This document shows, one piece after another, positions 25,417-33,230 of a stretch of DNA of 64,000 bases. Origin of the DNA: Planctomycetota bacterium (GTDB taxonomy: Bacteria; Planctomycetota; Phycisphaerae; WQYP01); assembly GCA_021805985.1 (NCBI GenBank), contig JAJZDN010000014.1:16402-80401 (forward strand), written 5' to 3'. Numbering within the stretch: the first letter of the stretch is position 1; each line of letters begins with the position of its first letter. The position numbers and the translations under genes are program-made. Under the pieces are notes generated by a model. That model made no database searches, was not told the DNA's origin, and saw only the letters and a program-made list of their open reading frames with translations.

Positions 25417-26370
25417 ATGATGACTGATTTGAACGCTGTAGTGCCCCAGAACAAACCCGGTGTGGTTAAACGCTTGGGCACTTTTCTGGAGATGATCAAG
25501 TTTTCCCACAGTATTTTTGCCATGCCATTTGCGCTGATAGCGGCATTCCTGGCAGCACGGGTCATTGATTTGGTGTGGCCGGGATGGATTCGTCTGGGAT
25601 TAATTGTAGTGTGCATGGTTCTGGCCCGGACATTTGCCATGACGTTTAATCGCCTGGTAGACCGTAATTTTGATAGCCGCAACCCGCGCGCCATGCGCCG
25701 GCCCAGTGTGACGGGAGAAGTATCCGTAGCGTTTATGATCGGGACGCTAGTGATCTGCGGGTTATTGTTTATTGGCGCGACGCTGTTATTTGATCTGATT
25801 CTGGGCAATATATATCCCGTGGTTCTGGCGGTGCCGGTACTGGGGTGGATTGCGTTATACAGTATGACCAAACGCTTCACCTGGTTGTGCCATTTTTTTC
25901 TGGGCAGCTCGCTGTGTCTGGCCCCGATTAGCGCCTGGATTGCTATTGTGCCACCCCATGGTCCGGTGCTGGGCGTGCAGGTTCTTCTGCTGGCGGGCGC
26001 GGTACTGTTCTGGCTGCCGGGATTTGATATTTTGTATGCTTTGCAGGATGTGGAAATCGACCGCAAGGAGAAGCTCTTTTCCCTGCCGGCGAGATTCGGC
26101 ATTGCCGAAAGCCTGTGGATTTCCCGCGCTTGCCATTTTCTGGTGATTGTCCTGCTGCTGGCCTTTGGCTTGGGCGTCGGTGGAGGTTTGCCCCTGGGCC
26201 CGGTTTACTGGTTGGGATTTGTAGCTGTGGTGCTGCTTTTGACTATTGAACAATCGTTGGTGAAACCAAATGATATTTCCAAGGTTAATCTGGCATTTAT
26301 GACCATGAACGGATTGGTAGGACTGATTTTCGGATTGACCACCATCGCAGCGATTCTGTTACATCAGTAA
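25417..26370 (+). CDS. ubiA: UbiA-type prenyltransferase (MqnP/4-hydroxybenzoate polyprenyltransferase)
   Basis: Integral membrane enzyme that joins a polyprenyl chain to an aromatic ring in quinone synthesis, 317 aa with eight or nine helices. Both Asp-rich motifs are seen: 'NRLVDRNFDSRNPR' and 'DVEIDRKEKLFSLPARFG'. With ubiX and ubiE nearby, and a planctomycete context, the futalosine-route enzyme MqnP is a reasonable reading; the sequence alone does not decide. GAGGGG precedes two adjacent ATGs. Confidence 0.9.
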   Translation: MMTDLNAVVPQNKPGVVKRLGTFLEMIKFSHSIFAMPFALIAAFLAARVIDLVWPGWIRLGLIVVCMVLARTFAMTFNRLVDRNFDSRNPRAMRRPSVTGEVSVAFMIGTLVICGLLFIGATLLFDLILGNIYPVVLAVPVLGWIALYSMTKRFTWLCHFFLGSSLCLAPISAWIAIVPPHGPVLGVQVLLLAGAVLFWLPGFDILYALQDVEIDRKEKLFSLPARFGIAESLWISRACHFLVIVLLLAFGLGVGGGLPLGPVYWLGFVAVVLLLTIEQSLVKPNDISKVNLAFMTMNGLVGLIFGLTTIAAILLHQ

Positions 26371-26384
26371 AGGAGTTGCCGGAA

Positions 26385-26861
26385 GTGAAGGGCTTTTCCG
26401 AACGAAATTTGAAATTGATGACGCAATTCTGTCGCGAATATCCCCATCTTCTACCAATTGGGCAACAGCCTGTTGCCCAATTGCCATGGGGGCATAATGT
26501 GCTGCTTATGCAGCGAGTGAAATCCCCCACCATTCGTCTGTGGTATATGCGTGAGACGCTCCAGCATGGGTGGAGCCGCAATAATGATAAATTGCGCCAC
26601 CCGGTGGACAATCCATCCATCGGTCTGATTCTATGTCAGGATCGCAATCGGGTGGTCGCCGAGTATGCTCTGCGCGGCCTGCAGAAACCCATCGGTATTT
26701 CTGAGTATGAAATTACCCGCGCGTTGCCGAAAGATCTCAAATCCAGCCTGCCGTCAATAAAAGAAATTGAGGCGGAACTGACGCAGTCCGAAAAATCGAC
26801 GGCAAAGCCGCCCGCCACGCGTAAAACGCGCAATCGATCAAATACCACCAATCGTTCATGA
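26385..26861 (+). pseudogene. YhcG-type (DUF1016) nuclease with internal deletion
   Basis: Keeps the N-terminal segment 'FSERNLKLMTQFCREYP', 'QQPVAQLPWGHNVLLM', 'IRLWYMRETLQHGWSRN' and then jumps straight to the C-terminal 'LRHPVDNPSIGLILCQDRNR' and 'EYALRGLQKPIGISEYEI'. In full YhcG proteins (about 350 aa) some 100 residues with the PD-(D/E)XK core lie between these; here they are missing with the frame intact, and the first part is also short. GTG 26385 keeps an AAGGAG, so a 158-residue product may still be made, but it should lack nuclease activity. Confidence 0.8.
26455..26483. repeat. 29-base perfect palindrome, copy 1
   Basis: Arms CAATTGGGCAACAG and CTGTTGCCCAATTG around a single central C, inside the yhcG remnant, where it encodes the conserved GQQPVAQLP stretch. 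A near-identical copy lies 460 bases downstream at 26917. Confidence 0.8.
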
Positions 26862-26916
26862 ATGCCGGATACATGATATGCATAAACACATTATTATAAC
26901 ACATATACATGCATGG

Positions 26917-26947
26917 CCAATGGGGCAACAGCCTGTTGCCCAATTGG
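26917..26947. repeat. palindrome, copy 2
   Basis: CCAATGGGGCAACAG, central C, CTGTTGCCCAATTGG: the same palindrome as at 26455 with one arm mismatch. It lies outside any recognised yhcG sequence, 40 bases before the zinc-ribbon gene. Confidence 0.8.
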
Positions 26948-26987
26948 CCCACGTGTGGGTTACAGCACTTTTCCGGAGGACGGGCAC

Positions 26988-27239
26988 GTGACATACCAGG
27001 ATGATGACAGCAACGACGATGAACAGTGGAAAATTCAAAACCATATTCATACGGCAGCCTGTCCGAATTGCAGAAAAACGATTTATGACGACACGCCGCG
27101 CTGCCCATACTGTGGCCAATATATTACCAGTCGGCAGTTGCTCGGCGGTGGCGGTGCAGTGAAGTTTATAGGCATTGCGCTGTTATTCCTGGCATTGGCG
27201 ATGTTTATTATCAGTTGGCTGTTTTCGCCGCCGTGGTGA
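26988..27239 (+). CDS. small zinc-ribbon membrane protein
   Basis: 83 residues. N-terminal acidic stretch ('YQDDDSNDDEQW'), then a zinc ribbon 'CPNCRKTIYDDTPRCPYCGQ' and one membrane helix ('FIGIALLFLALAMFIISWLF') at the end. GTG 26988 has GGAGG about 8 bases upstream, which decides the start over an ATG at 26913 in the palindrome. Function unknown. Confidence 0.75.
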   Translation: MTYQDDDSNDDEQWKIQNHIHTAACPNCRKTIYDDTPRCPYCGQYITSRQLLGGGGAVKFIGIALLFLALAMFIISWLFSPPW

Positions 27240-27406
27240 AGGGTTATTGCAGGGGCCTGATGCGCGGGCCGGCTTCGGGACAGCGCCTGGTGTACCTATC
27301 GCGACGAACTGAAGCGCGTCGTGTAATCAAATCCCATTTCCGCCGTCCACTCAACGCTTCCGTATTGAGCTACGGACCGCCGTGGGGTGGAATACGAACT
27401 ATCGGA

Positions 27407-28822
27407 TTACTGAAATTCTGAGCCCGGATGATAAGTTTCAAACCGGGTGTGCGACGCGACAAATGTCAGGCGGACTGTGTCGCAGGGGCCGTTGCGCTGT
27501 TTAGCGATAATCAGTTGTGCCTCATTGAGTTTATCGGGGTTGGCTTGGGCCCATTCCTGATCGCCGCGGTGCATGACGGCTTCACGATGCAGGAGCATAA
27601 CGACATCAGCATCCTGTTCAATGCTGCCGGACTCGCGGAGGTCACTGGTGCGGGGGAGACGATTTTCACTTTCCGAGGCGCGATTCAACTGGGACAGGCA
27701 TACCACGGGGCATTTTAATTCACGCGCCAAAGCCTTGACGCCGCGGCTGATGGAGCTAATTTGTTGCTGCCGGTTTTCCTCCCGCGGAGCTTCCATGAGT
27801 TGCAGGTAGTCAATGACGACCAGCTCAATGCCATGCTGACTTAACAGGCGGCGTGCTTTGGTCCGCAGGTCCAGAATGGATAACGCGGGTGTATCATCAA
27901 TAAAGATTTTTCCTTCCGATAGCTCCCCCACCGCCATACTCAAGCGGTTGCGGTCTTCCCGTGAAAGCATGTTGCGCCGGAGATTTTGAGAATCCACGCC
28001 GCTGCGCGAGCAGAGCATACGCTGGGCCAATTGCTGCTTGGACATTTCCAGTGAAAACACAGCAACGGGTTTTTTCAGATCCACGCCGACATGCTCAACG
28101 ATATTCATAACCAGTGCGGTTTTTCCGACACTGGGCCGGGCGGCCAGCACAATCATTTCTTCGCGCTGCAGGCCGCTGGTAAGGTTATCCAGTTCCACGT
28201 ATCCACTTGGCACGCCGGTAATGGTGTTGCCGGTATTGCGGTCCAGCATTTCAAACGTTTCATGCAGGACATCGGTCAGTGACACGGGCTGGCCGGTAAC
28301 TTTTAATTGGGCCACTTCAAATATTGTGCGCTCGCTACGGTCTAAGATGACCGCGGCCTCTTCGGAATTGTCATAGCATGATTCCAATGTCTGGGCACAG
28401 GCCGTGATAAGCCGCCGTAACAGGGCCTTATCCCGCACAATCTGGGCGTAGGCGATAGCGTTGGCAGCACTGGGCACACAGTTGACGAGTTGCTCGAGAT
28501 AATCATATCCGCCGGCGGCATCGTAAAGATTTTTCTGCTTGAGTTTGTGCGTAAGGGTAATGCCGTCCACGGCGGAGCTGGCCTGGAAAAGTTCCAGAAC
28601 GCCTTCAAAAATAATTTCATTCTGTCGACTGAAAAAGGCGTTGCCCGATTCAATAATCGCACAAACCGGTCCAATGACTTCCGGATCCAGCAGCATGGAA
28701 CCCAGGAGTGCCATTTCAGATGCGGAATCATGCGGAGGTGTGCGCTCGGTTACATTCTGCCCCTGAGATATTGCGAGCAATTCACGCGGACGGGGCCGGG
28801 CCGTTGTTAGAGCTTGATCCAT
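27407..28822 (-). CDS. dnaB: replicative DNA helicase DnaB
   Basis: Hexameric helicase that opens DNA at the replication fork. N-terminal DnaB domain begins 'DSASEMALLGSMLLDPEVIG'; the C-terminal RecA-like motor has Walker A 'ARPSVGKTALVMNI', Walker B in 'LVVIDYLQLM', and 'CLSQLNRASE', 'DLRESGSIEQDADVVMLLHR'. About 471 aa from ATG 28822, normal. No intein is visible. Its likely loader DciA is encoded 8 kb away at 36431. Confidence 0.96.
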   Translation of the reverse strand: MDQALTTARPRPRELLAISQGQNVTERTPPHDSASEMALLGSMLLDPEVIGPVCAIIESGNAFFSRQNEIIFEGVLELFQASSAVDGITLTHKLKQKNLYDAAGGYDYLEQLVNCVPSAANAIAYAQIVRDKALLRRLITACAQTLESCYDNSEEAAVILDRSERTIFEVAQLKVTGQPVSLTDVLHETFEMLDRNTGNTITGVPSGYVELDNLTSGLQREEMIVLAARPSVGKTALVMNIVEHVGVDLKKPVAVFSLEMSKQQLAQRMLCSRSGVDSQNLRRNMLSREDRNRLSMAVGELSEGKIFIDDTPALSILDLRTKARRLLSQHGIELVVIDYLQLMEAPREENRQQQISSISRGVKALARELKCPVVCLSQLNRASESENRLPRTSDLRESGSIEQDADVVMLLHREAVMHRGDQEWAQANPDKLNEAQLIIAKQRNGPCDTVRLTFVASHTRFETYHPGSEFQ

Positions 28823-28944
28823 AAATCTTATTCTCGCGTTAAAGCTACGGTTTCGCATTGCAAAACCAGATCGCGGCAACATCCTTTTTGCCGCGCCTAA
28901 TGTAACCCGGTTGATCCGATTTTGCACGGCCTGCAAGTAAGATT

Positions 28945-29208
28945 ATGCCGACAGGTTTTCCACATAACGCAGATGTGCAGAACATTTGTTATCAAATCCA
29001 GCGGGGAATTTATCAGCTGCGGGAAGCTTGGCGGGGAGAGTGCATCGACACTCCACAGCTTGGTCTGGCCGTTGACCCCTTCTACCGCCGTGCGGCCCTT
29101 GCAGAGCTTTTCAAATTGTTGCGTGGGCCCGGGGCACGGGCCAACCTCCGTGCCAAGGTGCCGGCAAAAGTGGCCCTCAACGTGACCTGGGTTATTCACC
29201 ACAACTAA
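28945..29208 (+). CDS. possible small protein upstream of dnaB
   Basis: 87-residue open frame ('YQIQRGIYQLREAWRGECID', 'AVDPFYRRAALAELFKLLRG'), divergent from dnaB. Composition looks protein-like, but there is no good ribosome site and no recognised family. The gap after it (29209-29365) shows nothing further. Confidence 0.35.
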   Translation: MPTGFPHNADVQNICYQIQRGIYQLREAWRGECIDTPQLGLAVDPFYRRAALAELFKLLRGPGARANLRAKVPAKVALNVTWVIHHN

Positions 29209-29365
29209 TACCCGTGTCAAGCCCCCGCGGGGTAAAATTATGAGAAAAAAGCCAAATCGTCGTAGCGGAAGAGGATTTCAGGCAACGGCTTTTACCCACA
29301 CGGCCGGACACCGCGTCGATTTGGGGTTGCTCCCATCGCAACCGGCTTCAAGAACTGATTTTATG

Positions 29366-29394
29366 TTGACATACGCATTGCGTATAGCGATAAT
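29366..29394 (+). promoter_or_regulatory. near-consensus sigma-70 promoter with palindromic operator in the spacer
   Basis: TTGACA (29366-29371), a 17-base spacer and GATAAT (29389-29394). The perfect palindrome ATACGCA-T-TGCGTAT (29371-29385) overlaps the -35 end and spacer, so a bound repressor would block polymerase. It faces right, towards the 3' end of the oppositely oriented BECR-like gene, and would give an antisense transcript. Confidence 0.55.
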
Positions 29395-29432
29395 AACTTA
29401 TAGCTCATCCACCATGTGTGGAAGGAGTATTC

Positions 29433-29460
29433 GACGCCGCTCCCTAAAAAGGGCGGCGTC
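29433..29460. terminator. hairpin at the end of the BECR-like gene
   Basis: GACGCCG (29433-29439) pairs with CGGCGTC (29454-29460), continued by CCC/GGG after a two-base bulge, with a loop TAAAAA. It starts right at the stop of the minus-strand gene ending at 29459. No clear T tract follows on the minus strand, so termination is likely but not certain. Confidence 0.5.
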
Positions 29461-29941
29461 AGCTGTTTATAGGGTTGTCGTGTTCCGCGCTGAGGCGGCG
29501 TTTGGTATGTTCTCTGTTGGTGCGATAAGCTGTTTTGAGCAACAGGTAGTTTTGTCGTTGGGCCAAAACTATCAGATATTCTTCATTGAACCATAGCAGG
29601 TGGCAGATTTCACCATTCCGCCGATTGCTCCAGTTTTTCACCCAGCGGTCGTCGGGGTGTTCGATGATCGCACGGATCCAGCCTATGCGTTTACATCGTT
29701 CAAGATCGGGCAGGCGGTTTTCCTCTTTTGCTTTCAACCCGGCTTCGGAAACGCAATGCCAAAAGCCAAATCCCTTGCCATCGCTTGGCGGATGATATCT
29801 TGTTTTCACCACAAGCCCCTTGTAGGTGACCTTGTGGTGGACAACATCATCCACGAAGCGCTTGTAGATGTCTTCCACATACGTATTCCAGTCGCCTGTA
29901 AATTCTATTAGTTCGGGCAGCCAGTCCGGATATGCGATCAT
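29459..29941 (-). CDS. possible BECR-fold (RelE/colicin-like) nuclease, partner of DUF3800 gene
   Basis: 160 residues. The C-terminal half, 'RCKRIGWIRAIIEHPDDRW', 'HLLWFNEEYLIVLAQRQNYL', 'LLKTAYRT' followed by His/Lys/Arg-rich 'REHTKRR', follows the strand order and conserved basic/tyrosine pattern of phage-type BECR nucleases. This is a fold-level guess. Its ATG overlaps the stop of the DUF3800 gene by 4 bases, so both are made together. Confidence 0.6.
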   Translation of the reverse strand: MIAYPDWLPELIEFTGDWNTYVEDIYKRFVDDVVHHKVTYKGLVVKTRYHPPSDGKGFGFWHCVSEAGLKAKEENRLPDLERCKRIGWIRAIIEHPDDRWVKNWSNRRNGEICHLLWFNEEYLIVLAQRQNYLLLKTAYRTNREHTKRRLSAEHDNPINS

Positions 29942-30699
29942 GGCCCTATCTCCCGCGGCTGCCAGCGCAGGATGTTAAATTTGGATTCGCGGAGCCAGGT
30001 CGTTGCCTCAAGGCTTTTGTGGGATCGCTGCTGAATACGCGCCACTAATTCGAGTTTGCCGCTACGCTGCAAACTCGGCGATGGAAGGTTTCGTGCTTTC
30101 ATGCGGTTGTGGTATGTCAAGGCTCCAAGGAGTAAATCCGCAATCTGCATAAGCTCTGATTCATTGGACCTGATTTGTTGTATACGCTGTAAGATTGTTC
30201 GCGTTTGATCATGCCTGTCAATGCGGATTACCTGCTCTAGTTTTTTGCGCATTGTTTCACTCTGGGTATCCTTGATGTCGAGGTATACACTATATGCTTT
30301 TTCTGGATCGATAATTGGTTCAAGTACGCGGAACAGCATCTTGTAATACCAGTCATCGTGCGTCTGCGAATGGGCATGGTGGCGCAGTTGTTGCTTGTCT
30401 ATCAGAGCGGCGCGAAAGTGTAGATCGTCATTATCGAAGAAATAATCGATTATCTCTTTGTAAAAGCCAATCTTTCCCGGGGACACCTTGGTCCACTTCA
30501 TTTCGAAAGTACGAGCACCGCTGCCTGGGGACTCGCCGGTCTTCAGAAGTCCATGTTTCCCTTTAATCTCACGAATTCGGCGTGAGATTTCCGGCGTCTT
30601 GGCAGCGCTACACCAGACGCATCCCAGCGACATGAATCGGATTCCGTCATCTTGCAGATGGCAGCTCTCGTCGCAATAGATATTAAATAATTCAGCCAT
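29938..30699 (-). CDS. DUF3800 domain protein
   Basis: 253 residues. 'FNIYCDESCHLQDDGIRFMS' at the start (the family motif is YxDESG), 'RTFEMKWTKVS', 'VYLDIKDTQS' and 'LMQIADLLLGALTYHNR' near the end carry the acidic residues of the RNase H-like DUF3800 fold. Such genes occur in phages and defence islands. Upstream gene of a two-gene unit with the BECR-like protein. A hairpin-like sequence (GGGAC/GTCCC, near 30758) lies ahead of it. Confidence 0.85.
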   Translation of the reverse strand: MAELFNIYCDESCHLQDDGIRFMSLGCVWCSAAKTPEISRRIREIKGKHGLLKTGESPGSGARTFEMKWTKVSPGKIGFYKEIIDYFFDNDDLHFRAALIDKQQLRHHAHSQTHDDWYYKMLFRVLEPIIDPEKAYSVYLDIKDTQSETMRKKLEQVIRIDRHDQTRTILQRIQQIRSNESELMQIADLLLGALTYHNRMKARNLPSPSLQRSGKLELVARIQQRSHKSLEATTWLRESKFNILRWQPREIGP

Positions 30700-30836
30700 C
30701 CATAATTCTCCAGATAGATTTTATCTGATAATCCCGGCATGGGAAGGACTTGCGGGTGGGGACACCTGCGGTCCCAATAGGGCGCACGGCGGCGTCCGCG
30801 TTCCCAGGGATACTCCCAGTTCTTTGTTCATGGATT

Positions 30837-31043
30837 TTACTCCATGGGGAAGCCGAGGGACGCCAGGTTTTTGCGGATTTCTTTTTCCAGCTTTGCCGAT
30901 TCGGCGAATTGCTGCGAAAGCGTAGCGGTGAGGCGTTTGATTTTCTCATCGAAGAACTCGCCATCTCCGGATACATCGGCGGTGCCGACATAGCGGCCGG
31001 GCGTGAGGATGTAGCCATTGGATTCATGCGTTGTAATCGACAT
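30837..31043 (-). pseudogene. hsdM: type I restriction HsdM, C-terminal remnant
   Basis: Reads 'NGYILTPGRYVGTADVSGDG', 'EFFDEKIKRLTATLSQQFAE' and 'LEKEIRKNLASLGF', the last about 65 residues of the type I methyltransferase subunit. The methylase domain is absent and no hsdS or hsdR is present. A transposase remnant abuts its broken end in another frame. Confidence 0.8.
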
Positions 31044-31215
31044 TTTGGGTATCGCGGGCCATCACCGGGCATCTTCCGTCATTGACTGGAAGATGCACAT
31101 CAATCATCTGAATCCCAGCAAGTTGCTCCAGCACCGCGCGAGGCGTCAGGCCCGTCGCGACGCACCGCTTCTCCATCACACGATGATAGGTGTATGTTTT
31201 ACCGTTCTTCTCGCG
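31024..31215 (-). pseudogene. transposase C-terminal remnant (IS1634/IS4-type)
   Basis: Reads 'GKTYTYHRVMEK' and 'AVLEQLAGIQMIDVHLPVND', then 'GR', close to the end of IS1634-type transposases ('LxxIQMVDVHLPTTDGR'). Only this end is left and no inverted repeats are visible. The next 300 bases (31216-31517) show no recognised gene. Confidence 0.6.
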
Positions 31216-31517
31216 ATTACTGGCACTGATGAACACGTGTAATAATATCGCAAAATGCGGCAAAAATTGATAGAGCCGGCCCCCAAAATAGGTCTGTACC
31301 AGAACGGTTTTGCAAAAAAATACCACCTGGCGGTATCGCCGAAGCCATTTTATTATTTTTTCCCCACCAAAAACCAAGCAAAGTGCGAAGGTTAAGCTAA
31401 CACGAGACGCCGCAGCCAGAAAGGTCAGTATATCAGGGTCTGTATTTGCGGCATGTACCGCGATTACTGCATGTGCTACCAATATTGATAAGCCTAACCG
31501 TAAACGCCTACTGCGTT

Positions 31518-31548
31518 CCACCGCCGGCAAAGCCGGCGGCTTTGTAGA
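31518..31548. repeat. dispersed palindrome family 1, copy 4
   Basis: CCACCGCCGGCAAAGCCGGC followed by GGCTTTGTAGA: a perfect GCCGCCGGC-type stem with an AAA loop. A second hairpin-like piece (GTGTGGCGCGG, AAATATTGCCACGCC) follows within 55 bases, as after copy 3. It lies about 120 bases ahead of rsmD. Confidence 0.75.
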
Positions 31549-31666
31549 GCTTTGTGAGGTTTGCCCCCATAGCGGTGTGGCGCGGAAATATTGCCACGCC
31601 GCCATAACGGGTATGAACGCCAGCATGCGGTGATAACCGCATTTTGCGGTTATACTCCCCCACGAT

Positions 31667-32260
31667 ATGCGAATCATTGCTGGAACATTTAGAACACGAC
31701 GGCTTATCGGGCCGGACTCTATGACTACCCGCCCTATTACAGATCGGGCCAAACAATCTCTTTTCGACGCGTTAACCTGCGCTGTAACGATTCCCGATTC
31801 TGTCGTGTTGGATTGCTTCTCCGGCACTGGCAGTCTGGGGCTGGAATGTCTGTCGCGGGGAGCAAAGCGGGCGATTTTTGTGGAGCGAGATCGCAATGCG
31901 CTGGATGGTCTTCGCAACAATATAGGGGCCTTGCGCGTTGAACAGGAGTGTGATGTGCTTTCCGCGGATGCCTATCACATGGGGCTGTTACTTTCCGGCA
32001 AACTGCGCGGGCAGCAACTGGGATTGGCCTTTATAGATCCGCCTTATGCCCACATGGAAACGCCGGAAGGCCGCAAGCGTGTGGATGAGCTTATCGGTGC
32101 GCTGTTGACATCCCTGGCTCCAGAGGCCTTGATCATCCTGCGGCATCCCACGGTCGTAACCCTTAATGACATGGCGATTTACCCACGGGTGGTTCGGGAG
32201 TTACAGTATGGGGCGATGGCAATAACCTGGCTGGTGGCCGGCACAGTTCCGGCACAATGA
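31667..32260 (+). CDS. rsmD: 16S rRNA (guanine966-N2)-methyltransferase RsmD
   Basis: Methylates G966 of 16S rRNA using SAM. 'MRIIAGTFRTRRL' is the standard N-terminus, 'RPITDRAKQSLFD' follows, motif I is 'LDCFSGTGSLGLECLSRGA', and the catalytic 'FIDPPYA' is intact. 197 aa, normal. The DUF58 gene starts 12 bases after the stop. Confidence 0.95.
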   Translation: MRIIAGTFRTRRLIGPDSMTTRPITDRAKQSLFDALTCAVTIPDSVVLDCFSGTGSLGLECLSRGAKRAIFVERDRNALDGLRNNIGALRVEQECDVLSADAYHMGLLLSGKLRGQQLGLAFIDPPYAHMETPEGRKRVDELIGALLTSLAPEALIILRHPTVVTLNDMAIYPRVVRELQYGAMAITWLVAGTVPAQ

Positions 32261-32272
32261 CGGATTTTGTTT

Positions 32273-33199
32273 ATGCCGACATATCAATACCGATTTTTTA
32301 AGCCCGCCCAGGCGGCCCAACTGCGGCGTTTGGAACTGATGGTGCGCGGCGTGGTGGAGGGCGTGTACGCGGGCATGCACAAAAGCCCGCACAAGGGTTT
32401 TTCCATTGAGTTTGCGGAACACCGGGAATATGTGCCCGGCGATGAAATTAAACATCTGGATTGGACCGTTCTGGCGAAAACCGACCGGTACTACATCAAG
32501 CAATATGAGCAGGAAACCAACCTTCGGGCGACCATCTGCCTGGACGCGTCGGCGTCGATGAATTTTGGCGCTGCAACCTTGACTGATCCACAGGGCAAAA
32601 CACTCCAGGGCGTCACCAAGTTTGAATACGGGGCCGTTCTGGCGGCATCACTCGCGTATATGCTGTCTAATCAGCAGGATATGGTAGGCCTAATCGCGTT
32701 TGATAAAACCATCCGGCTGGAAATTCCCCAAGGCAACGGCCCCTCCCATCTGGATCAGATTTTTGTGAGTCTGGAAAAACTTTCGCCCAGTCGTGAGACC
32801 GATATTTCCGGCACGCTGCATCTGCTGGCCAATAAAATTCCACGCCGCGGACTGGTTATTGTCATCAGCGACCTGTTTGATGATCCGGATAAAATCACCA
32901 GCGCCCTGCAACATTTGCGCCACGCCCGGCATCAACTGGTACTCATGCAGGTACTGGATCGCGGAGAAATGGAATTGGCTTATAACCGGCCCATCACATT
33001 TGAAGATATGGAAGATGGATCGCGCCTGCAGATTGATCCTAAGCTTATTCGCGATGATTATCGCCGGGAAGTACAGGCATTCCTCGATTTAATTAAAAAA
33101 CGGTGCGGCCAATCCCGCATCGATTATGTTACCGCCTTCACGGATGTGCCATGGGACGCGCAGATTCGTGAATTGCTGCGCCGCACATCGCGGCGCTGA
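32273..33199 (+). CDS. DUF58 domain protein
   Basis: 308 residues with the DUF58 signature 'GDEIKHLDWTVLAKTDRYYI' followed by a vWA-like part: 'ATICLDASASMNFG' (MIDAS DxSxS), 'YMLSNQQDMVGLIAFD', 'LVIVISDLFDD'. DUF58 proteins act with MoxR AAA+ ATPases and BatA/BatB proteins as chaperone-like systems. The BatA-like gene follows directly; a moxR gene is not in the window. Confidence 0.9.
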   Translation: MPTYQYRFFKPAQAAQLRRLELMVRGVVEGVYAGMHKSPHKGFSIEFAEHREYVPGDEIKHLDWTVLAKTDRYYIKQYEQETNLRATICLDASASMNFGAATLTDPQGKTLQGVTKFEYGAVLAASLAYMLSNQQDMVGLIAFDKTIRLEIPQGNGPSHLDQIFVSLEKLSPSRETDISGTLHLLANKIPRRGLVIVISDLFDDPDKITSALQHLRHARHQLVLMQVLDRGEMELAYNRPITFEDMEDGSRLQIDPKLIRDDYRREVQAFLDLIKKRCGQSRIDYVTAFTDVPWDAQIRELLRRTSRR

Positions 33200-33230
33200 T
33201 GGTGCATAACAGCGCTTGGAAAGGATGCGC

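Noticed and set aside
31024..31920. 298-codon minus-strand open frame
   Set aside because: Its upper part is simply the antisense of rsmD, whose family match is clear; only the lower end has transposase likeness and is reported as a remnant.
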